A stretch of DNA of 13,951 nucleotides from a bacterium (GTDB taxonomy: Bacteria > Pseudomonadota > Alphaproteobacteria > Rhizobiales > Xanthobacteraceae), in NCBI GenBank assembly GCA_029946075.1, contig JAQSDT010000729.1:1-13951 (forward strand), read 5' to 3'. The notes beneath the pieces were generated by a model. That model searched no databases. It was not told where the DNA came from and saw only the letters and a list, made by a program, of their open reading frames with translations. A program made the position numbers and the translations under genes. Shown piece by piece: positions 6,523-13,951 of this stretch; position 1 is the first letter of the stretch; each line of letters begins with the position of its first letter.

Positions 6523-8112
6523 TTACCCCTCCGCCACCGCTTCGCTCCAAGGCTGGAACACTTCGGTCGCGCCGCTGTTGGTGGCGCCGTCGCGCATCAC
6601 GAGGCTCGGGCAGGCGAACTTCATCGGCAGGGTCTGGATCCGTGCTTCCTCGTAGTCGAAGCTGGCGCCGAGGGCGTCGCGCGCCGCTTGCGGCAGGCGG
6701 ACGTCGCCGATCACGACGGCGCCTTCGCTGGCGTCGATGCGCGGCTGGTGGATCGTGGCATCGAGGTCCATGCCGTAGTCCATTGTGAACGACAGCAGCT
6801 GCGTCACCGCCGGCAGGATACGCCGGCCGCCGGAAGCGCCGATGGCGACGCGGCGGCCGTTGGCCGTCTCCGCCACGACCGGCGTGTAATTGGTGAGGCA
6901 GCGTTTGCCTGGCGCCAGCGAATTCGGCGCGCCCTGCGCCGGATCGAACCACAGCATGCCGTTGTTCATGGTGATGCCGGTTTGCTCTGCGACGAACCGC
7001 GAGCCGAAAGTGGAGAGCAGCGTCTGCGTCACCGCGGCCATGTTGCCGTCGCGATCGACCGCGGAGAAATGCGTGGTGCAGGCCGGCGCCAGGGCTTCGG
7101 CGCCGAGCGCGCGGCGTCCGTCGGCGTCGCCCATGTCCTTCAGCCGTTCGCGATAGGCCGCCTGCAGCGCTGCAGCATAGGCGAGATAGGCGGCGGCATC
7201 CGGCCCGCTGCGTCCGGGCTTCAGGCTTTCCTGCAGCAGGCCCAGCGTGCGGGTGAGCGTCGGTCCCGCCGTCAGTTCCGGCGTCGCGAACACCTTGCCG
7301 CCGCGATAGGGGATCGCCAGCGGTTCGCGTAGATGCGCGCGATATGCTTCGAGGTCCTCGGTCGAGAGCGAGCCGCCGCCCGCCTGAATGTCGGCAGCCA
7401 TGCTCCTTGCAAGATCGCCCTCGTAGAAGTCGCGCGGACCGGCGCTGGCGAGTTGCGCCATCGCCGCCTTGAGCTTGTCCTGCGGCAGGCGAACACTGGC
7501 CTTGATGCCCCATTGCGCGTTCGGCGGTAGGCCGTCTTGCAGATAGGCCGCAGCGCTGGCGGGATAGCGCCGGAGATCCACGGCGGCGCTGGAGATCATC
7601 AGCGTCGTCCACCAGTCGACCAGGAGGCCTTCGCCGGCGAGCTTGACGCTCGGCGCCACCAGATCCTTCCACGCCATCCTGGCATGACGCCGGTGCGCTT
7701 CCTCCATGCCGGCGACGACGCCGGGCACCGCGATCGATCCGGGGCCGTGCAGATTGCGGTCATCCTTGACGCGCTGCCACGGGAAGATGTCGGAGGCCGC
7801 ACCTCCTGTCAGCGGGTAATCCTCCAGCTTCAGGCTGATCGGCGCCCGCATGCCGTAGTCGATCACCTCGTATTTGTTCTCGCGCGCGCGGTAGAGCACC
7901 ATCGCGCCGCCGCCGCCGACCCCGCTCATCCAAGGCTCCAGCACGCCAAGCGCAAAAGTGGTGGCGATGACCGCGTCGACGCAGTCTCCGCCGGCGGCCA
8001 GCACCTCGGCGCCGACGGCCGCGGCCTTGCCGGACTGGGCCGCGACGATGCCGCCTTTGGCAGATACGGCGGGTTTACGGAACATTTGGGTGTTGGAGAA
8101 CTGGTCGCGCAT
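6523..8112 (-). CDS. Gamma-glutamyltransferase-fold (Ntn-hydrolase) protein with atypical substrate site
   Basis: 529 residues from ATG 8112. The fold is clearly that of the gamma-glutamyltransferase family: GGIVAAQSGKAAAVGAEVL and GGDCVDAVIATTFALGVLEP near the N-terminus, GVGGGGAMVLY (64-74), and the autocleavage site with nucleophile Thr346 in TTHFSAVDRDGN, then GASGGRRILPAV (425-436). Cleavage before Thr346 would give subunits of about 345 and 184 residues. There is no signal peptide, unlike E. coli Ggt, so it is likely cytoplasmic. Compared by eye with E. coli GGT, the gamma-glutamyl contacts Arg114, Asn411 and Asp433 correspond to Gly87, Leu366 and Trp388. A gamma-glutamyl substrate is therefore doubtful; a different amide or acyl compound is likelier. 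It follows the crotonase gene on the same strand after 75 bases and probably shares its transcript. Confidence 0.85.
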   Translation of the reverse strand: MRDQFSNTQMFRKPAVSAKGGIVAAQSGKAAAVGAEVLAAGGDCVDAVIATTFALGVLEPWMSGVGGGGAMVLYRARENKYEVIDYGMRAPISLKLEDYPLTGGAASDIFPWQRVKDDRNLHGPGSIAVPGVVAGMEEAHRRHARMAWKDLVAPSVKLAGEGLLVDWWTTLMISSAAVDLRRYPASAAAYLQDGLPPNAQWGIKASVRLPQDKLKAAMAQLASAGPRDFYEGDLARSMAADIQAGGGSLSTEDLEAYRAHLREPLAIPYRGGKVFATPELTAGPTLTRTLGLLQESLKPGRSGPDAAAYLAYAAALQAAYRERLKDMGDADGRRALGAEALAPACTTHFSAVDRDGNMAAVTQTLLSTFGSRFVAEQTGITMNNGMLWFDPAQGAPNSLAPGKRCLTNYTPVVAETANGRRVAIGASGGRRILPAVTQLLSFTMDYGMDLDATIHQPRIDASEGAVVIGDVRLPQAARDALGASFDYEEARIQTLPMKFACPSLVMRDGATNSGATEVFQPWSEAVAEG

Positions 8113-8160
8113 GGATGGCTTTCGATCTGTTGCGGTGTCTGATGGGGCGGGCGATCTATT

Positions 8161-8187
8161 GTCTGGCTTTTTGCCTAGCTTTTTTGC

Positions 8188-8198
<11 letters not shown>
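8161..8198 (-). repeat. Three imperfect 12-13-bp tandem repeats with A-tracts at the crotonase 3' end
   Basis: Read on the minus strand, the units are AAAAAAGTTAGGC (8198-8186), AAAAAAGCTAGGC (8185-8173) and AAAAAGCCAGAC (8172-8161). The first unit contains the TAG stop of the crotonase gene; the others fill the gap to the GGT-fold gene. The A-tracts are potential slippage sites. The repeats have no terminator-like stem. Confidence 0.7.
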
Positions 8199-9048
<850 letters not shown>

Positions 9049-9113
9049 GGCAGCGCCTCCCGGGCTTGCTTGTTCTTGTTTGGCTTGCTCATCGATAGCG
9101 TCGCCGGGCGTCC

Positions 9114-9207
9114 CCAACAATGGCTGACGTGAGAGAATGTTGGCCGGCGGTGAACAAAAGTCATGCGGCGGGCGTGTCCTAAGAATTGGCCTTGGGGGCC
9201 AACAATG
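9114..9207. promoter_or_regulatory. Divergent spacer with repeated GGCCAACA-like boxes and a hairpin
   Basis: In the spacer between the crotonase (-) and the ChaC gene (+), CCAACAATG occurs at 9114-9122 and again at 9199-9207, and TGTTGGCC, its reverse, at 9138-9145. TTGGCC (9186-9191) and GGCCAA (9197-9202) form a perfect 6-bp inverted repeat with a 5-base loop just upstream of the ChaC start. The pattern resembles a multi-site operator, but no regulator gene is adjacent. Confidence 0.3.
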
Positions 9208-9224
9208 TCACACTGCGCGAGGAC

Positions 9225-9977
9225 ATGGGATATGCAAAGGAGCATGCCGGTTTGACCGCGGACGCATTCATTCATCTGCCCGGTCTCAGGGACCGGGTCA
9301 CGCATCCCGCCAACTCGCGGCTGCGGCTGACACCCGAGATGTTTGCGATCTGGGAGCAGCGCGTCCGTGCTGCCGGATGGCCGGCCAATTGGCGGCTGTC
9401 GGACGATGAGATCGAGGCGTCGCGGCTGGCGGTGCTCGGCGGTCACAAGGACGGCGACGATCTCTGGATCTACTCCTACGGCTCATTGATGTGGGATCCC
9501 GGCTTTCACTTCGACGAAGTCAGGCTCGCCGATGCCGAAGGCTATCAGCGCCGTTTCACGCTCAAGATCCAGCTCGGCCGTGGGTCGCACGATTATCCGG
9601 CGCTGATGCTGTCGCTCGAGCCGCAACAGGGGTGTTGCCGCGGGCTCGCATTCCGCATTGCGGCATCGTCGGTTCATGCGGAGTCCGCGATCCTGTGGCG
9701 GCGCGAGATGCTGCGCGGCGGTTATACGCCGGCGATGGTGCCCTTGCATACGCCGCAGGGACCGATCTCTGCGCTCGCCTTCGTCTCGAACCGGACGCAT
9801 CCGGGCTATGTCGGCGAGTTGCCGCTGCCGGAGACCGCGAACCTCATTGCGACCGGGAAGGGCATTCTCGGCACCAACCGCGATTACCTCGAACAACTGG
9901 CGACGCAGCTCGATGCGCTGGGAATCGAGGACGGCTATGTCGATGCCTTGCGGGCCGAAATCAGCCGCCGCTGCTGA
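9225..9977 (+). CDS. chaC: ChaC-type gamma-glutamylcyclotransferase
   Basis: 250 residues from ATG 9225. ChaC-type enzymes convert glutathione (gamma-Glu-Cys-Gly) to 5-oxoproline and Cys-Gly in the cytoplasm. The substrate-cradle motif IYSYGSLMWDPGF is near residues 82-94 (YGSLMW 85-90), and WRREMLRGGYTP carries Glu161, matching the catalytic glutamate of the family. VSNRTHPGYVG and a final helix complete the domain. About 75 residues precede the YGSL motif, longer than in short eukaryotic GGCT but common in bacteria. The start is uncertain: a TTG at 9186 lies inside a hairpin, and a TTG at 9252 has AAGGAG 10 bases upstream. It converges on the VOC gene, with 7 bases between the two stops. 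Confidence 0.88.
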   Translation: MGYAKEHAGLTADAFIHLPGLRDRVTHPANSRLRLTPEMFAIWEQRVRAAGWPANWRLSDDEIEASRLAVLGGHKDGDDLWIYSYGSLMWDPGFHFDEVRLADAEGYQRRFTLKIQLGRGSHDYPALMLSLEPQQGCCRGLAFRIAASSVHAESAILWRREMLRGGYTPAMVPLHTPQGPISALAFVSNRTHPGYVGELPLPETANLIATGKGILGTNRDYLEQLATQLDALGIEDGYVDALRAEISRRC

Positions 9978-9984
9978 CGGCGGC

Positions 9985-10386
9985 CTATACCACGCAGAAC
10001 AGGCAGAGCTTGTTGCCGGTGGGATCGCGCAAATAGGCCGCGTAAAAACCCTTGTCGGCTTCCGGCGGACGAAAGCCGGGGGCGCCCTCGTCGGTACCGC
10101 CATTCGCCATGCCGCCGGCATACGCCGCCTTGATTTCATCGGGCGTCTTGCCGAGATAGGCGATCATGATGCCGTTACCGGCGCGAGCTTCCTTGCCGTC
10201 GTAGGGCGGGCAGATCGCCGTGTGGCAATCCATGATGGTCTTGCCGGGGCCGACCTTGCCATAGCCGAGCCAGCCGCCGTCGCTGACCTTGCGCTCGCTG
10301 CCGAGCGCGCCAAATACCGCGTCATAGAATGTTCCCGAGCTGGCGCCGTCGCGGGCGCCGATGGTGACATATCCGATATGGCTCAC
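9985..10386 (-). CDS. VOC-superfamily (glyoxalase/bleomycin-resistance fold) protein
   Basis: 133 residues from a GTG at 10386 with GGGAGGA (10400-10394) upstream. The protein starts MSHIGYVTIGARD, continues SGTFYDAVFGALGSERK and ends GFYAAYLRDPTGNKLCLF, the beta-alpha-beta-beta-beta repeats of a vicinal-oxygen-chelate domain pair. The glutamate that usually follows DP-GN and binds metal in glyoxalase I is replaced by Cys128, so a metal-independent or binding role is possible. It is transcribed divergently from the Baeyer-Villiger monooxygenase, from a shared 163-base spacer. Function is not known beyond the fold. Confidence 0.85.
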   Translation of the reverse strand: MSHIGYVTIGARDGASSGTFYDAVFGALGSERKVSDGGWLGYGKVGPGKTIMDCHTAICPPYDGKEARAGNGIMIAYLGKTPDEIKAAYAGGMANGGTDEGAPGFRPPEADKGFYAAYLRDPTGNKLCLFCVV

Positions 10387-10462
10387 GTCGCGATCCTCCC
10401 TGCTTTATGTTCGTTGGCGCGCAGCATAGAGCATTTCCGTGACAGGCGCTGCAGCATCCCGG

Positions 10463-10502
10463 CTTGCTGACGCAAGTGCAAAACGGCAGAGATGGCTATA
10501 CT
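10463..10502 (+). promoter_or_regulatory. Candidate promoter/operator upstream of the Baeyer-Villiger monooxygenase gene
   Basis: CTTGC (10463-10467), TGAC, GCAAG (10472-10476) is a perfect inverted repeat. It ends 20 bases before TATACT (10497-10502), a good -10 box, which would place the transcript start about 40 bases before the gene. No convincing -35 lies 16-18 bp upstream, and the palindrome overlaps that position, as expected for an activator-dependent promoter. This is inference from spacing only. Confidence 0.35.
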
Positions 10503-10549
10503 GCGATGCAAATGCGCGGCGCCGAAAAGAACCACGAATGGAGCGAGGG

Positions 10550-12214
10550 ATGACGGGGGAAACCAAGTCGCACTACGAGGCCATCGTAATCGGCGCTGGT
10601 GTGGCGGGCATCTACCAGATCAAGCGGCTGGCGGATTTGGGAATAGATGCGCTGGTGCTCGATGCTGCGCCCGATCTCGGCGGGACCTGGTACTGGAACC
10701 GCTATCCCGGTGCGCGCTTCGATTCCGAGAGCTACACTTACGGCTATTCCTTTTCGAAGGAGCTGCTCGACGAGTGGCACTGGAAGGAACGCTTCTCGCC
10801 GCAGCCGGAGAATTTGCGTTACCTCAATTACGTCACCGACAAGTTCGGCCTGCGCAAATACATGCGCTTCAACTGCAAGGTCGAGAAGGCGGCATTCGAC
10901 GAAGCGGCGGATCTGTGGCGGCTGACGCTGGGCGACGGCCGGGAGCTCACCTGCCGCTTTGCAATCCTGGCCATCGGATTGCTCTCGACGCCAACGCCGC
11001 CACGGCTGGAGGGCATGGAGTCGTTCAAGGGCCGCTCGTTCCACACCTTCTACTGGCCGCACGAGCCGGTCGATCTTGCCGGCAAGAAAGTCGCCATCAT
11101 CGGTACCGGTGCCACCGCGATCCAGATCATCGGCGAAATCGCCGACAAGGTCGGCGAACTCACCGTGTTTCAGCGGCGGCCGAACTGGAGTGCGCCGCTC
11201 AACAACGGTCCCATCTCCAACGAGGAGATGGCCGACATTCGTTCGCGTTACGACGAGATTTTTGCGGCCTGCGCGCGCTCGCCCGGCGGTTTCGAACACG
11301 AGCCTGACCGGCGCGGATTCTACGAGGCTACCCGCGAGGAACGGGTGGCGCTGTGGGACAAGCTCTATGGCGAGCCCGGCTTCGGCATCTGGCTGAGCAA
11401 TTTTCGCGAGATCTTCACCGACGAAGCCGCCAATGCCGAGTTCTCCGCCTATATCGCCGATCGCATCCGCCGCCGCGTCAAGGATCCCGTGACGGCGGAG
11501 AAGCTGATCCCGAAAGACCATGGTTTCGGCGTGCAGCGCGTGCCGCTGGAGACGAATTACTTCGAGGCCTATAACCGCGACAACGTGCACCTCGTCGACA
11601 TCAGTGAAACGCCGATCGAGCGGGTCACCGAAACCGGCCTGCTCACCAGCGCGCGGGATTACGATTTCGACATCATCGTCTATTCCACCGGCTTCGATGC
11701 CATCACCGGCTCGTTCGACGCGATCGATATCACCGGCACCCACGGCGCGAAGCTGTTCGACAAATGGCGGGACGGGCCGTCGACCTTCCTCGGCATGATG
11801 GTGCACGGCTTTCCGAACCTGCTGATGCCGACCGGCCCGCAGAGCGGATCGGCCTCGACGAATTTTCCCCGCGGCATCGAGAACGGCGTCGGCTGGTGCA
11901 TGGGCCTGCTCGAATACATGTGGGCGCGCGGCCATACGCGCGCCGAGCCGACCATCGAGGCGCAGGAGCGCTGGACCGGGCACGTCACCAAGATGTACGC
12001 CATCATGCTGATGCGCAAAGCCAAGTCGTGGTTCACCGGCTACAATTCCAACATTCCCGGCCACGAACACGGCAAGACCCGCTACCTCGTCTATAATGGC
12101 GGCACGCCGAAATATGTCGCCGCCATCACCGACGTCGCGCAAAAGGGCTATGAGGGCGTCGTGTTCGATGCCGCCGCGCGGGGGGCGGCGGGGCGTGCGA
12201 CCGCTGCGGAATAG
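10550..12214 (+). CDS. Type I Baeyer-Villiger monooxygenase (flavin, NADPH-dependent)
   Basis: 554 residues from ATG 10550, preferred over ATG 10538 because GGAG (10540-10543) is six bases upstream. These enzymes use FAD, NADPH and O2 to insert oxygen next to a ketone, making esters or lactones. Visible features are the FAD Rossmann motif GAGVAG (15-20), GTWYWNRYPGARFDSES with Asp58, the family fingerprint FKGRSFHTFYWP (159-170), the NADPH Rossmann motif GTGATA (185-190), active-site Arg330 in GFGVQRVPLETNYFEAYN, GFDAITG (381-387), and Trp494 in SWFTGYNSNIPG, matching the cofactor-contacting Trp of cyclohexanone monooxygenase. All key residues are intact, and length matches phenylacetone and cyclohexanone monooxygenases. 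No alcohol dehydrogenase or lactonase gene is nearby, so the ketone cannot be guessed. It converges on the membrane-protein gene with 6 bases between. Confidence 0.95.
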   Translation: MTGETKSHYEAIVIGAGVAGIYQIKRLADLGIDALVLDAAPDLGGTWYWNRYPGARFDSESYTYGYSFSKELLDEWHWKERFSPQPENLRYLNYVTDKFGLRKYMRFNCKVEKAAFDEAADLWRLTLGDGRELTCRFAILAIGLLSTPTPPRLEGMESFKGRSFHTFYWPHEPVDLAGKKVAIIGTGATAIQIIGEIADKVGELTVFQRRPNWSAPLNNGPISNEEMADIRSRYDEIFAACARSPGGFEHEPDRRGFYEATREERVALWDKLYGEPGFGIWLSNFREIFTDEAANAEFSAYIADRIRRRVKDPVTAEKLIPKDHGFGVQRVPLETNYFEAYNRDNVHLVDISETPIERVTETGLLTSARDYDFDIIVYSTGFDAITGSFDAIDITGTHGAKLFDKWRDGPSTFLGMMVHGFPNLLMPTGPQSGSASTNFPRGIENGVGWCMGLLEYMWARGHTRAEPTIEAQERWTGHVTKMYAIMLMRKAKSWFTGYNSNIPGHEHGKTRYLVYNGGTPKYVAAITDVAQKGYEGVVFDAAARGAAGRATAAE

Positions 12215-12220
12215 ACCGGG

Positions 12221-13186
12221 CTATCGCCCGATACCGATCCCGGCCGTCGATACCGATGCCGCATGTACCGGCGGGACGGCGTGGATGGCCGCTTCGGTGC
12301 GATAATGCGGCAGCCGGTCTTCCAGCGAGTAGCAGAGGCAGAGCGCCAGGCTCGACCACACCGCGGCGCTGAAATACAGCGACATCCAGGCGATCTCGTC
12401 TTTCCACTCGGCAAGATCGTGCGTCACCACCCAGCGCGTGGTGACGTCGCGCAGGCCTTCGAGCGGCTTCATCAGCGTGCTGCCGTCGCCGACTTCGGTC
12501 CGCCACCGGTTCAGGTACATCGGCACGTCGACCGTCATCAGGAACGCCAGAAAGAACACGATGCCGGCGATGGCCATGATCAGCATCACGCGGACCGCGC
12601 CGTTGAATTCCGGCAGCAGACGGCACAGCCCGATCCCGATCAGGAAAAAGGCGACGGCCCACAGCGAGTTCTCGATCGCGTTGTACAGATAATGCGTGGT
12701 CAGCACCGCGTACCACGAGAAGCATTCGGCGATCAGGATGATCGGCAGGATCAGCCACGCCATGTTCACCGCGGTCTCCGCGCCGGTCATCGTGCCGAGC
12801 TGGTACAGGATAACAGCCCATTGCGCGGCGAAACAGATTTCGGCGACGGTTGCCACCGTTCGCCCGACCATGACGCTCGACAGCCAGGTGTCGAACAGGC
12901 AGATGCGCTGCACGTCGGCGCGCGGGAGGAACGACCTGAAAGCGCAGCCGAACACGTAAGCCGCGCAGAGCAGCAGCATGAACTGGACGTCCGACGTGCC
13001 GGCGGCGCTGCCGGCCGTCTGACCGGAAAGCTGGCGATACAGCACGAACCATACGGCGATGTTGACGCCGCTGACCAGCGTCAGCAGGCTCCACCACCAG
13101 GCAACGGGGTTCGACCAGCTCAACGAGCCCGTGGCCGGAGAATTCGGTGTCAGCGAACTCGGTCGCTCCCTCCATTCGAGGCTCAT
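12221..13186 (-). CDS. Polytopic membrane protein of unknown function
   Basis: 321 residues from ATG 13186, chosen because GGAG (13196-13193) is six bases upstream; an ATG at 13216 would add ten residues. I do not recognise the family. About seven hydrophobic segments are visible (roughly residues 28-50, 67-87, 108-130, 140-161, 172-190, 197-219 and 266-287). A loop of about 45 residues, VPMYLNRW...DEIAW, lies before the last one, and a short Ala/Pro-rich tail at the C-terminus. Trp, Tyr and acidic residues cluster in the middle segments (AECFSWYAVLTTHYLYNAIE, then NSLW), suggesting a functional site in the membrane. No transporter, kinase or enzyme motif is seen. It is transcribed divergently from the FAH-family gene across a 250-base spacer rich in TGTCA/TGACA boxes. 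Confidence 0.85.
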   Translation of the reverse strand: MSLEWRERPSSLTPNSPATGSLSWSNPVAWWWSLLTLVSGVNIAVWFVLYRQLSGQTAGSAAGTSDVQFMLLLCAAYVFGCAFRSFLPRADVQRICLFDTWLSSVMVGRTVATVAEICFAAQWAVILYQLGTMTGAETAVNMAWLILPIILIAECFSWYAVLTTHYLYNAIENSLWAVAFFLIGIGLCRLLPEFNGAVRVMLIMAIAGIVFFLAFLMTVDVPMYLNRWRTEVGDGSTLMKPLEGLRDVTTRWVVTHDLAEWKDEIAWMSLYFSAAVWSSLALCLCYSLEDRLPHYRTEAAIHAVPPVHAASVSTAGIGIGR

Positions 13187-13232
13187 GATTTTCTCCGCGC
13201 GTAATCGAAATGACATCCAGCTGAATTGATTC

Positions 13233-13348
13233 TGTCATGAATCGCTGTTGGTCACGACCGAAATCTGTGTCATGCAACTGTCACAATGTGACAGGCGAAG
13301 GCTTCCGAAAGCGAGGCGAGCGTCTTGTTTCGGGGGAAATGTGACAGG
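13233..13348. promoter_or_regulatory. Palindromic operator candidate between membrane-protein and FAH-family genes
   Basis: CTGTCACA-A-TGTGACAG (13278-13294) is a perfect 8-bp inverted repeat around one base. TGTGACAGG recurs at 13340-13348, and TGTCATG occurs at 13233-13239 and 13268-13274. With TGACA at 13211-13215 there are six TGTCA/TGACA half-sites within about 140 bases of gene-free DNA. This looks like a binding site for a dimeric repressor or activator. No regulator gene is in view, so the protein is unknown. Confidence 0.45.
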
Positions 13349-13436
13349 TGCGTTTTGGATCGCGGACCATGTAGCTTGCGAGCCTTCGAAAGCTCCGCTT
13401 TGATGACGCGCCTGCTACCGCCAGAGGACTGTTCCG

Positions 13437-13951
13437 ATGCCGATCGTGACCGACGCCGCCTTCATCCTGCCTGACGATTTTGCCGACGCCGCCTTGATGG
13501 GACGGATCTGGCGTCCCGATCTGGCCAGCCCGTCGGTGGTGGCGATCCGTGCCGATGGCGTGTTCGACATATCGAACGAATATCCGACCGCGAGCCAGCT
13601 TGCCGCCGTTGCGGATCCCGCCGCGGCGTTGCGCGCGGCGCGGGGCGAACGGGTCGGCTCGTTGCAGGAACTGCTGAACAACACGCCGCCCGACGGGCGC
13701 GATTCGTCGAAGCCGTGGCTGCTCGCGCCGATCGACCTGCAGGTCATCAAGGCCGCCGGCGTTACCTTCGCGATCTCGATGCTGGAGCGGGTGATCGAGG
13801 AGCGGGCGCGCGGCAATCCGGATTCGGCAGCGTCGATCCGCGCCGAGGTGACGAAGATCGTCGGCACCGATTTGTCGCGGCTGAAACCCGGCTCGGCCGA
13901 GGCCCAGCACGTCAAGGACGAGCTGGTCTCGCAGAACGCCTGGAGCCAGTA
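13437..13951 (+). CDS. Fumarylacetoacetate hydrolase family protein (N-terminal part, runs off right edge)
   Basis: ATG 13437 has AGAGGA (13423-13428) eight bases upstream. 171 residues are visible and the frame is open at the edge; relatives of this type are near 390 residues, so the catalytic FAH domain is mostly missing. The visible part begins MPIVTDAAFILPDDF and includes SPSVVAIRADGVFDIS and VIKAAGVTFAISMLERVIEE. The last segment is typical of the longer bacterial FAH-family proteins that act as sugar-acid dehydratases or acylpyruvase-like hydrolases. The metal-binding acids of the FAH core are not in view, so neither activity nor integrity can be judged. It is divergent from the membrane-protein gene. 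Confidence 0.75.
   Translation, partial: MPIVTDAAFILPDDFADAALMGRIWRPDLASPSVVAIRADGVFDISNEYPTASQLAAVADPAAALRAARGERVGSLQELLNNTPPDGRDSSKPWLLAPIDLQVIKAAGVTFAISMLERVIEERARGNPDSAASIRAEVTKIVGTDLSRLKPGSAEAQHVKDELVSQNAWSQ

Noticed and set aside
10496..12142. Long minus-strand open frame (548 codons) opposite the Baeyer-Villiger monooxygenase
   Set aside because: Arg/Asp/Gly/Val-rich translation without domains, fully antisense to a gene with intact motifs. It is a composition artefact.

Overview
The window is high-GC DNA (very GC-rich third codon positions, some GTG starts, dense genes) that looks like an alphaproteobacterial chromosome. Gene content and protein style suggest Bradyrhizobium or a close relative (Nitrobacteraceae). 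This is judged by eye, without a database search. There are fourteen protein genes, two of them cut by the window edges. I see no RNA genes, CRISPR array, insertion sequence or prophage.

Region 1 (1-5948) is a divergent metabolic block. On the minus strand a GTG-started XRE-cupin regulator (PuuR-like layout) is followed 22 bases later by a cytoplasmic molybdopterin oxidoreductase of the DMSO/TMAO/biotin-sulfoxide reductase family, which runs off the left edge. On the plus strand lies a compact operon: periplasmic amino-acid-type binding protein, a single permease, ATPase (ATGA overlap with the permease) and a PuuB/DAO-type FAD oxidase. The 165-base divergent spacer holds two 12-bp palindromes of the same 5-2-5 architecture with centres 22 bp apart, a good candidate operator. 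The simplest reading is regulated uptake of an amino-acid-like or amine-bearing compound followed by oxidation in the cytoplasm.

Region 2 (5949-9048, minus strand) reads crotonase, then a gamma-glutamyltransferase-fold hydrolase, then a small antitoxin-toxin pair. The GGT-fold enzyme keeps the catalytic threonine but lacks the E. coli GGT residues that hold the gamma-glutamyl group, so the usual name is probably misleading. The crotonase lacks both classical hydratase glutamates and ends on an A-tract with an alternative basic tail in the shifted frame. The toxin-antitoxin pair sits at a convergent junction and may be transcribed leaderless.

Region 3 (9049-13951) holds ChaC-type gamma-glutamylcyclotransferase (+), a VOC/glyoxalase-fold protein (-), a complete type I Baeyer-Villiger monooxygenase (+), an unrecognised membrane protein with about seven transmembrane segments (-), and the start of a fumarylacetoacetate hydrolase family gene (+). 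Plus and minus genes alternate, giving several divergent spacers with inverted repeats. The best is a 17-bp near-perfect palindrome upstream of the FAH-family gene.

No single textbook novel system is evident. The leads most worth following are the XRE-cupin/ABC/FAD-oxidase/Mo-reductase divergon, the atypical GGT-fold enzyme next to an atypical crotonase, and the palindromic operators.
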